Positions 1 through 5,021 of a stretch of DNA of 7,989 bases are shown one piece after another (the first letter of the stretch is position 1; the number at the start of each line of letters is the position of its first letter). The notes beneath the pieces are model-generated. The model was not told the DNA's origin. It was given only the letters and a program-made list of their open reading frames with translations, and searched no databases. Source of the DNA: an uncultured Clostridia bacterium (lineage in GTDB: Bacteria > Bacillota > Clostridia > Christensenellales > Borkfalkiaceae); the NCBI GenBank assembly GCA_946540675.1, contig CAMNIW010000053.1, positions 1 through 7,989 on the forward strand, given 5' to 3'. Made by a program: the position numbers and the translations under genes.

Positions 1-2
1 CG

Positions 3-470
3 ACCGTGTATTCGGTAAAGCGGAACGGAGATAAGACGACGGTAGACGGCGCGATAGACTTCGAAGCGGCTTTCAAAAACGGCGATAACGGGGTTGCGAG
101 CGGCTCTTTCGCTTGCCCGTTTTCCTTCGATATAGACGGGGAAGGCGACGCGGATATAGAAAAGGTATCCCTTTGCGACTTTTCCGCCGCGGTAAAAAAC
201 GGCGCGATGGAACTCGATTGCACGCTGAAAACCGACTATTCGGTATCTATCGGGAGAGAAGTTTCTTTTATCGGCGAGATGTCGTCTTTGGGCGAACGTC
301 GGACGTCGGGCAGCGCGATATCGGTATTTATCCCGAAAGCGGGCGACGGGTTATGGGAAATATCCAAGGAACTCGGCGCTTCGGGCGAAGAGATAACGTC
401 GACAAACCCCGATCTCTCGTTTCCGCTCACGGGCGAAGAAAGGATAATAATTTACAGACAAAAAACCTGA
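3..470 (+). CDS. sipL: SipL-like spore morphogenesis protein, C-terminal part (5' end outside window)
   Basis: The reading frame is open from the window edge (first whole codon at base 3) to TGA at 468-470, so this is only the last ~155 residues. The first ~100 residues read as a beta-rich repeat like the DUF3794 domain. The last ~45 form a LysM-like domain beginning VFIPKAGDGLWEISKELG, with the KAGDGLWEIS core in place of the usual KxGDTLWxIA and the following NPDL...L segment. DUF3794 plus C-terminal LysM is the architecture of SipL, the Clostridia protein that binds SpoIVA and anchors the coat to the forespore. A SipL gene close to spoIIR is also what I recall from Clostridioides, so context agrees. 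ispE follows 19 nt downstream, probably in the same transcript. It could be another DUF3794-LysM paralogue, since the N-terminus is missing. Confidence 0.72.
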   Translation, partial: TVYSVKRNGDKTTVDGAIDFEAAFKNGDNGVASGSFACPFSFDIDGEGDADIEKVSLCDFSAAVKNGAMELDCTLKTDYSVSIGREVSFIGEMSSLGERRTSGSAISVFIPKAGDGLWEISKELGASGEEITSTNPDLSFPLTGEERIIIYRQKT

Positions 471-489
471 AAACGGAGCGTTTATACTT

Positions 490-1320
490 ATGAAAGCAAG
501 GGCTTACGCGAAGATAAATCTTTCGCTGAACGTCTTTAATAAGACGGACGGCTATCACGGCATAGACAGCGTCGTCGTGTCGATAGACGTCTGTAACGTC
601 GCGTCCGCAACTAAAAGGCGCGACGGCAAAATTACCGTAAAGCCGAAATATTTCGGCGACTATGCGAGCGTCGATAACGCCTTAAAGGCGGCGGAGATGT
701 TCAAAAAAAAGTATAACGTAGGCGGATTTGACGTCACTCTCGCGCGGAATATCCCCGTAGGCGGGGGTATGGGCGGAAGTTCGGCGGACGTCGCGGCGAC
801 CTTGAACGCTCTTTCCGCTCTTTATAAGGCAGGCGACGTAAAGGATATTGCGGACGCCGTCGGGAGCGACTGCGGCTATATGCTGACGGGCGGAGCGGCG
901 AGATTGACGGGCAGGGGCGATATAGTCGAGCCGTTTAAGTGCAAACCTTTTTATATGGTGATAATAGTCGCCGAAGAAGGGGTCAGCACGGCAAAGGCTT
1001 ACGACGCTTTCGATAAACTTGCCGAAAACGGCGAACTGTCCGACAACGCCGCGCTTATTTACGCGCTTTCTTCGGGCGATCTCGTCGGCGCGGCAGAGCA
1101 GGTGAACAACGCTCTTATAAGGCCTGCGGAAACGCTCTCGGAAGAAGTAAGACTGAATCTCGCGGCTATGCGCGATCTTTGTCCGCTGTGCGCGTCGATG
1201 AGCGGAAGCGGCTCGACCGTTTTCGGGATATTCGAGACCGAAGAACTTTGCCGCTGGGCGGCGGATAAACTCAAAAAGAGCGGCAAAAAAGCCTTCGTAG
1301 TAAAGACGATCGATCCGTAA
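490..1320 (+). CDS. ispE: 4-diphosphocytidyl-2-C-methyl-D-erythritol kinase (IspE)
   Basis: This cytosolic GHMP kinase phosphorylates CDP-methylerythritol with ATP in the MEP pathway to IPP and DMAPP. The protein is 276 aa, close to the usual 280-290. Visible motifs are the N-terminal AYAKINLSLNV with Lys8 (substrate lysine), the glycine-rich ATP loop PVGGGMGGSSAD at residues 89-100, the catalytic Asp in VGSDCGYML (Asp127), TGRGD at 140-144, and the C-terminal MSGSGSTVFG motif at 237-246. The Asp motif is slightly unusual, with Cys-Gly where many homologues have Val/Ile-Pro or Val-Ser. The start at 490 follows GGAG at 475-478, 11 nt away. The upstream gene ends 19 nt before, and the intrinsic terminator at 1360-1407 closes this unit, so IspE appears to share a transcript with the SipL-like gene. 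Confidence 0.95.
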   Translation: MKARAYAKINLSLNVFNKTDGYHGIDSVVVSIDVCNVASATKRRDGKITVKPKYFGDYASVDNALKAAEMFKKKYNVGGFDVTLARNIPVGGGMGGSSADVAATLNALSALYKAGDVKDIADAVGSDCGYMLTGGAARLTGRGDIVEPFKCKPFYMVIIVAEEGVSTAKAYDAFDKLAENGELSDNAALIYALSSGDLVGAAEQVNNALIRPAETLSEEVRLNLAAMRDLCPLCASMSGSGSTVFGIFETEELCRWAADKLKKSGKKAFVVKTIDP

Positions 1321-1359
1321 AACTACAAAATACGCCCAAAAATTTATAATATAACGTTT

Positions 1360-1407
1360 ACGCCTTCGCGATTGTGTCAAAAACAATCGCGAAGGCGTTT
1401 TTCTTTT
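1360..1407 (+). terminator. Intrinsic terminator after ispE
   Basis: A perfect 16-bp stem pairs ACGCCTTCGCGATTGT (1360-1375) with its reverse complement at 1383-1398 across a 7-nt loop. It is followed by a T-run broken by one C (1398-1407). This separates the sipL-ispE transcript from spoIIR, which is expected to be forespore-specific. No equally good T-run follows on the opposite strand. Confidence 0.93.
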
Positions 1408-1441
1408 GGGATAATTCACCCGAAACGCGAAAGGAGTCGTT

Positions 1442-1975
1442 ATGAAAAAATTTTGTATATCTTTGGTAATATTCGCCATAATATTTTTGACGACGGGGTG
1501 TACGGACGTTTTCCGTACGGATAAAGGCTCTGACGGGGCGGAATATCTGCGACTGCACATAAGGGCGAACTCTGACTCTGATGAAGATCAGGCGGTAAAG
1601 TACGCGGTAAAAGACAGGGTAGTCGAATTTTTGACGCCTGTCGTCGCAGGCTGTAAGGACAAAGCGCAAGCCGAAGCCGCTATACGCAAAAACTATTCCG
1701 CATTGGAAAAGATCGCCGACGAAACGCTTAAAAGCAAGGGTTTTACATACTCTTCGAGCGTAAAACTCACTCGCGAGACCTTTCCTACGAGAGTATACGA
1801 CGGGGTGACCTTGCCGAGCGGAGAATACGACGCGCTCATAATCGGGCTCGGCGAAGCGAAAGGCGACAATTGGTGGTGCGTGGTCTATCCGCCGCTTTGT
1901 TTCACGGGCGGCGAAAACGTCAGGTACAAGTCCAAAATAATAGAAATAATAGCGAAATGGCGACGGGGCGGATAA
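1442..1975 (+). CDS. spoIIR: Stage II sporulation protein R (SpoIIR)
   Basis: SpoIIR is the signal made in the forespore and exported to the intermembrane space. There it triggers the membrane protease SpoIIGA to cleave pro-sigma-E in the mother cell. The 177-aa product has a short basic N-terminus and a hydrophobic segment (residues ~4-18). The family core follows: YLRLHIRANSDSDEDQ at 35-50, YAVKDRVVEFL at 54-64, and the C-terminal GLGEAKGDNWWCVVYPPLCF at 135-154. It is shorter than many homologues (often around 200 or more), lacking an extended C-terminal tail. The segment FLTTGC at 15-20 resembles a lipobox, so the protein may be lipid-anchored at Cys20. The start is fixed by AAAGGAG at 1430-1436, 5 nt before ATG. 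sleB starts 30 nt after the stop. I could not assign a sigma-F promoter with confidence in the 1399-1430 gap. Confidence 0.95.
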   Translation: MKKFCISLVIFAIIFLTTGCTDVFRTDKGSDGAEYLRLHIRANSDSDEDQAVKYAVKDRVVEFLTPVVAGCKDKAQAEAAIRKNYSALEKIADETLKSKGFTYSSSVKLTRETFPTRVYDGVTLPSGEYDALIIGLGEAKGDNWWCVVYPPLCFTGGENVRYKSKIIEIIAKWRRGG

Positions 1976-2000
1976 CTCCTTGCCGTCATACCGCAAGGAG
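1976..2000 (+). promoter_or_regulatory. Hairpin sequestering the sleB ribosome binding site
   Basis: CTCCTTGC at 1976-1983 is the exact reverse complement of GCAAGGAG at 1993-2000, with a 9-nt loop. The right arm contains the AAGGAG (1995-2000) that serves the sleB ATG at 2006. The left arm begins at the base immediately after the spoIIR stop codon (1973-1975). In mRNA this 8-bp stem would hide the sleB ribosome binding site unless a ribosome finishing spoIIR opens it. The pairing is seen directly; the regulatory role is inference. Confidence 0.6.
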
Positions 2001-2005
2001 AAGAT

Positions 2006-2743
2006 ATGAAGAGAAGAACAACGGGAATAGCGATCGTAACGGCGTTTGCGCTGACTTTGATTTTCGGAGCGTCGCTTTACTACGGCTCGGGAACGGGCAG
2101 GACGAAGGCTCAGGCGTATACCGCGGAACAGTCGGTGGAAACTATCGTATTAAAACAGGGCAGCAGCGGAACGTACGTAAAGCAATTACAGCAAAAACTT
2201 AAAAATTGGGGGTATTACGGCGGCGCGGTCGACGGAGTTTTCGGAGCGAAGACTCGGGCGGCTGTGATAAGTTTTCAGCGTAAAAACGGTCTTACCGCCG
2301 ACGGAGTGGTCGGCAGCAAGACTTTTGCCGCGCTCGGAATAAAGGTTTCGTCTTCGTCGTCGACGTCAACGGGCGGCGGCTCTAAATATTCGAGTTCGGA
2401 CGTAAACCTTCTTGCCCGTCTTATACACGCCGAAGCGCGCGGAGAGAGTTATACGGGTCAGGTCGCCGTCGGAGCGGTGGTGCTCAACAGAGTAAAGAGT
2501 TCGTCTTTCCCCAACACCATTTCGGGCGTTATCTATCAGCCCTATGCGTTTACCTGCGTACAGGACGGGCAAATCAATCTCACGCCCGATTCGCGCGCTC
2601 TTTCCGCCGCGAAAGACGCTATGAACGGTTGGGATCCGTCCTACGGCAGTCTGTACTATTACAATCCTGCCATCTCTACGAGTAAATGGATATTTTCCCG
2701 AAAGACGGTGGTTACGATAGGGCAGCACGTATTCGCTCTTTAA
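2006..2743 (+). CDS. sleB: Spore cortex-lytic enzyme SleB (lytic transglycosylase)
   Basis: SleB cleaves muramic-delta-lactam-containing cortex peptidoglycan during germination; it is exported across the forespore inner membrane and stored inactive. The 245-aa protein has a signal peptide or anchor (hydrophobic ~8-26, AQA at 35-37). A PG_binding_1 domain follows at ~48-112 (LKQGSSGTYVKQLQQKL, DGVFGAKTRAAVISFQ), then a Ser/Thr/Gly linker at 115-130. The catalytic Hydrolase_2 (SleB/CwlJ) domain covers ~131-245. The motif ARLIHAEARGESYTGQVAVG carries the probable catalytic Glu143, and the end IGQHVFAL matches the family end, so the protein is complete. The start is set by AAGGAG 5 nt upstream, which lies inside a hairpin (see 1976-2000). 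The stop codon lies inside the left arm of the palindromic element at 2737-2866. Its partner ypeB follows only after a 555-nt gap. Confidence 0.95.
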   Translation: MKRRTTGIAIVTAFALTLIFGASLYYGSGTGRTKAQAYTAEQSVETIVLKQGSSGTYVKQLQQKLKNWGYYGGAVDGVFGAKTRAAVISFQRKNGLTADGVVGSKTFAALGIKVSSSSSTSTGGGSKYSSSDVNLLARLIHAEARGESYTGQVAVGAVVLNRVKSSSFPNTISGVIYQPYAFTCVQDGQINLTPDSRALSAAKDAMNGWDPSYGSLYYYNPAISTSKWIFSRKTVVTIGQHVFAL

Positions 2744-2866
2744 GGGCATATTCATCTCGAAATACTGCGTTCCGCTTTGGTTTTTTTCAATTCCTGCGAC
2801 CGACAAGGTCGCTCCCTTGAAAAACCCTTGCGCGCCTTGTCTTTCGAGCGACTATGCCCTTAAAGA
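2737..2866. repeat. 130-bp palindromic, MITE-like element with 14-bp terminal inverted repeats
   Basis: TCTTTAAGGGCATA at 2737-2750 is the exact reverse complement of TATGCCCTTAAAGA at 2853-2866. A second pairing, CTCGAAA (2756-2762) with TTTCGAG (2842-2848), lies just inside. Deeper in, GGTTTTTTTCAA (2779-2790) faces TTGAAAAACC (2817-2826), and GCGACC/GGTCGC (2796-2801/2807-2812) closes a 5-nt loop. The whole would fold as one long interrupted hairpin. The left arm overlaps the last two sense codons and stop of sleB. I see no clear target-site duplication, no ORF and no T-run, so it is not a typical terminator. It could be a small non-autonomous element or a structured 3' UTR. Confidence 0.6.
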
Positions 2867-3007
2867 TAAGTCGTTGTAAGCGTCGTTGCCCACTGTGCGA
2901 CTTCGATGACCGATAAGGTCTATCCCGCCCGCCCCGCATAAGCGAGCCTTATCCGATTTGCTTTTGCGGTCTTTAGTAAAGCCGACTCGCCGCGCGAACA
3001 TACCGGT
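2867..3007. repeat. Gene-free stretch of small hairpins between sleB and the dispersed repeats
   Basis: No supported coding frame is seen. Small inverted repeats follow one another: AAGTCG/CGACTT (2868-2873/2898-2903), GATGACC(GATAA)GGTC-T-ATC (2905-2924), ATAAG(CGAGC)CTTAT near 2938-2952, and CGG-T-CTTT(AGT)AAAGCCG (2967-2984). The second repeats the core GACCGAYAAGGTC found at 2798-2810 in the palindromic element, again followed two bases later by TCCC. This suggests decayed or related copies of the same kind of hairpin element. A 65-codon minus-strand frame crosses it but has no ribosome binding site and runs into the repeat, so I do not call a gene. Confidence 0.45.
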
Positions 3008-3089
3008 TTCAATGCGGGTTGCTTGTCCATCGTCATTATGAGCCTGCAAAGCAGGCGTGATAATCTACTTTGGTCTATTGTTCAAGGGG
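3008..3089 (+). repeat. Dispersed repeat, module A copy 1
   Basis: The unit has a conserved core ATTAT-GA-GCCTGC(AAA)GCAGGC-GTG-ATAAT (3035-3064), flanked by TTCAATGCGGGTTGCTTGTC upstream and CTACTTTGGTCTATTGTTCA downstream. Over 71 nt (3008-3078) it differs from copy 2 (3152-3222) at 6 positions by hand count. It matches inverted copy 3 for 82 nt (7826-7907), through the trailing CAAGGGG. No ORF is present, so the conserved feature is the hairpin and its flanks. Confidence 0.85.
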
Positions 3090-3127
3090 ATTCTTCCCAC
3101 TGCCCGTCAGGCAGGTCGGGTCAGAAT
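3090..3127. repeat. Variable hairpin module B between the two A copies
   Basis: ATTCT (3090-3094) pairs with AGAAT (3123-3127) around an inner stem CTGCC(CGTCA)GGCAG (3100-3114). On the minus strand the borders read GTCATTCTGAC and GAAGAATCCCC. These resemble the GTCATTCTGA...GAAGAAT intergenic repeats I recall from several bacterial genomes; I have not verified this. Module B at 7929-7972 has the same GTCAT-CTG entry but a different stem. Confidence 0.6.
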
Positions 3128-3151
3128 GACGGGAAAAACAAACAATGACAA

Positions 3152-3222
3152 TTCAACGCGGGTCGCTTGTCTATTGTCATTATGAGCCTGCAAAGCAGGC
3201 GTGATAATCTACTACGGTCTAT
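3152..3222 (+). repeat. Dispersed repeat, module A copy 2
   Basis: Second direct copy of the 71-nt unit, starting 144 bp after copy 1. The hairpin GCCTGC(AAA)GCAGGC is at 3186-3200. Differences from copy 1 are outside the hairpin: four C/T changes in the left flank and two bases in the right flank. The preceding segment CAGAATGACGGGAAAAAC (3122-3139) also occurs, inverted and with small changes, next to copy 3 at 7921-7937, so the wider unit includes it. Confidence 0.85.
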
Positions 3223-3263
3223 CGGCAGTCCGTACCGCCGCTAAATCATAAGTGCGGACGCGA

Positions 3264-3287
3264 TTTTTTATATACGTACATAAAAAA
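3264..3287. promoter_or_regulatory. 24-bp near-perfect palindrome upstream of ypeB
   Basis: TTTTTTAT-A-TACGTA-C-ATAAAAAA is symmetric about 3275/3276, with only one mismatched pair (A3272 versus C3279). It ends just before the ypeB ribosome binding site CGGAG (3288-3292). Its symmetry and lack of spacer suit a DNA-binding dimer site better than an RNA loop. It could also be incidental AT-rich promoter DNA. No forespore sigma promoter could be assigned with confidence. Confidence 0.4.
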
Positions 3288-3298
3288 CGGAGAATTTT

Positions 3299-4882
3299 AT
3301 GGAAAACAACGACAATCAAAGAAACGGTGCGATAGAAAAAGTCGAAAGCATATCGCAAAGAGTAAAGGAAAGAAACGCCGTCAGGTCGGCGGAAAGACAG
3401 GTCAGGGCGGAGAAGCGCGAACGCGCGAGATTTGCCCGTGAGCAAAACAGGGATATACGCCGCGAAAGCGATAGAAAAGAAAGGGAATTTCACGAGAGCG
3501 AGCGCAAAGCCGAAGAGATGCGCCGAGGGACATACGGAACAAAGGGCGGAGTCGGCGGCTGGATAGCCGCCGTAGCGTCCCTGTCGGCGCTCGTGCTTAT
3601 ATTCGGGTCTATGCTTATGTACGTCGCGTTTTCGGACGAAAACAAAATGCGACCCAACTCGTCTTCGGCGACGTCGCAAAGGGCGTTTTACGACTTTGTC
3701 GGGTACGTGGACAATATAGAAACCAATATGTCCAAGTTTTTCGTTTCGTCCGACAAAGAAGGCAGGCAAAAGATCTTGGGAGAATTGTCCGTCCAGAGTA
3801 ATCTTGCGGACGCGGCGCTTTCCGCGCTTCCTTTGACCGACGAAAACAAGTTTTACACCGCCAAGTATATAAATCAGGTCGGCGACTACTCAAAATATCT
3901 CAATAATCGACTTATAGACGGCTTTACGCTTTCAGAAGACGATATGGAGAAATTCGGAAAACTGCACGTCGCCAACGTAAAACTCAAAAAATCCTTGTCG
4001 GCGTTATCGGCAGGTCTCGGCGAAAATTACGATTTCGATGCGATGCTCGACGGGAGCGACGGCGACGACATAGTTTCGGGGTTTAAGGATCTCGAAGACA
4101 ACGCGGCTGCGGACTATCCTGAGATGATATACGACGGACCGTTTTCGGACGGGTTGGAAGCGGGAGAGCCGAAAGGTCTTCACGGCGACGAGATAGACGG
4201 CGAACGCGCGAAAAAACTGTTCGGCGGCATATTCGGCGAGTACGGCATAGAAAAACCCGAACTTACGGGCGAGACCGAAAACGGCAGGATAAACTGTTAC
4301 TGCGTATCCGCGAAACTTTCCGAAGGCGGCGAACTGTTCGCGCAGTTTTCCAAAAAAGGCGGGCGGCTCGTTATGTTCACGGCGCACAGAGATTGCGGCG
4401 GCGCGAATATAGAAGAAGACGAGTGCGTCGGCATCGCGGAGCGGTTTTTGATCAGCGTAGGTCTTGAAAATATGCGTTGCGTATGGAAGACTTCGGATAG
4501 CGGCGAAAGTCATCTCAATTTCGCCTATACCGAAAACGGCGTGATAATGTATCCCGATCTCGTAAAGGTCAACGTTTGCAGGGAAACGGGAAGAGTTACG
4601 GGCATAGACGCGGACCTTTACTATATCAACCACGTCGCGGGGAGAAAGACTGCCGCCGAAAGGAGTATGGAAGAAGCCGAAGAAAAGGTTTCCGAAAAAC
4701 TTGAAATCGTCTCCCGTGCGACGGCGGTCATTCCCAAAGGCAACGGCAACGAACGGCTTGCGTATGAGTTCGTAGGGAGAAAGGACGGCGCGACTTATTA
4801 CGTCTATATCGACGCCGCAACGCTTAAAGAGAGCGATATTTTCAAAGTGGTGACAACCGAAGAAGGCGTTATGCTGTTATAA
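3299..4882 (+). CDS. ypeB: Germination protein YpeB (SleB partner)
   Basis: YpeB is a membrane-anchored forespore protein that SleB needs for stability and localisation; each depends on the other in Bacillus. The 527-aa product has one transmembrane segment at ~87-111 (WIAAVASLSALVLIFGSM), then a mostly helical N-terminal domain (~125-270). The hallmark YPEMIYDGPFSDG follows at 273-285. Three PepSY-like repeats come next: ~302-368 (ERAKKLFGG...), ~374-443 and ~452-520 (EEAEEKVSEKLEI..., YYVYIDAATL). The C-terminus is complete. The odd part is the first ~83 residues, an Arg/Glu-rich probable coiled coil before the membrane segment. As I recall, Bacillus YpeB (about 450 aa) has its membrane segment near the start. 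The start at 3299 follows CGGAG 6 nt upstream. The gene is normally adjacent to sleB; here 555 nt of repeats intervene, so it may need its own promoter. A terminator follows at 4901. Confidence 0.92.
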   Translation: MENNDNQRNGAIEKVESISQRVKERNAVRSAERQVRAEKRERARFAREQNRDIRRESDRKEREFHESERKAEEMRRGTYGTKGGVGGWIAAVASLSALVLIFGSMLMYVAFSDENKMRPNSSSATSQRAFYDFVGYVDNIETNMSKFFVSSDKEGRQKILGELSVQSNLADAALSALPLTDENKFYTAKYINQVGDYSKYLNNRLIDGFTLSEDDMEKFGKLHVANVKLKKSLSALSAGLGENYDFDAMLDGSDGDDIVSGFKDLEDNAAADYPEMIYDGPFSDGLEAGEPKGLHGDEIDGERAKKLFGGIFGEYGIEKPELTGETENGRINCYCVSAKLSEGGELFAQFSKKGGRLVMFTAHRDCGGANIEEDECVGIAERFLISVGLENMRCVWKTSDSGESHLNFAYTENGVIMYPDLVKVNVCRETGRVTGIDADLYYINHVAGRKTAAERSMEEAEEKVSEKLEIVSRATAVIPKGNGNERLAYEFVGRKDGATYYVYIDAATLKESDIFKVVTTEEGVMLL

Positions 4883-4900
4883 ATCCCGTGTTAAAGGGCA

Positions 4901-4933
4901 GGGGTCGTCGCGTCGAGCGACGACCCCGTTTTT
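4901..4933 (+). terminator. Intrinsic terminator after ypeB
   Basis: An 11-bp perfect GC-rich stem pairs GGGGTCGTCGC (4901-4911) with GCGACGACCCC (4917-4927) over a 5-nt loop, followed by GTTTTT (4928-4933). It lies 18 nt after the ypeB stop codon and isolates the sporulation cluster from the pyrophosphatase unit. Confidence 0.92.
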
Positions 4934-4985
4934 GCGTTTTAATGCGGCGCTCCCCTTGTTTTATGCGGAAATTTCGTTATAATCC

Positions 4986-5015
4986 TTGACAAAAACGGCG
5001 CAAATAGTTTAATAT
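4986..5015 (+). promoter_or_regulatory. Sigma-A-type promoter of the pyrophosphatase gene
   Basis: A perfect TTGACA (4986-4991) is followed by two overlapping -10 candidates: TTTAAT at 5008-5013 (5 of 6 to consensus, 16-nt spacer) and TAATAT at 5010-5015 (4 of 6, 18-nt spacer). Either would start RNA at about 5019-5023, at the ATG at 5022. No Shine-Dalgarno-like sequence is present between the -35 and the start codon. Confidence 0.7.
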
Positions 5016-5021
5016 ATGTGT

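Noticed and set aside
1345..1350. TATAAT just upstream of the ispE terminator
   Set aside because: A promoter here would fire straight into the terminator, and the 17-nt upstream hexamer (ACTACA) is a poor -35.
1499..1518. Hairpin GTACGGA/TCCGTAC inside spoIIR
   Set aside because: A 7-bp inverted repeat within a coding sequence with no link to a start, stop or T-run; likely incidental.
682..1560. 292-codon minus-strand open frame across ispE and the following gap
   Set aside because: It is antisense to a clear IspE gene, runs through the terminator hairpin, and its translation shows no family motif; it follows from the codon pattern of the real gene.
2852..3049. 65-codon minus-strand frame in the sleB-ypeB gap
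   Set aside because: It lies over hairpins and the dispersed repeat, lacks a ribosome binding site and resembles no known small protein.
3008..3222. CRISPR array
   Set aside because: Only two direct copies, unequal palindromic units with no uniform short spacers and no cas genes nearby; the intervening part is itself a hairpin module.
2744..3298. tRNA or known riboswitch in the long gap
   Set aside because: No cloverleaf, no T-loop-like GGTTCRANNCC and no riboswitch core recognised; the structure seen is accounted for by inverted repeats.
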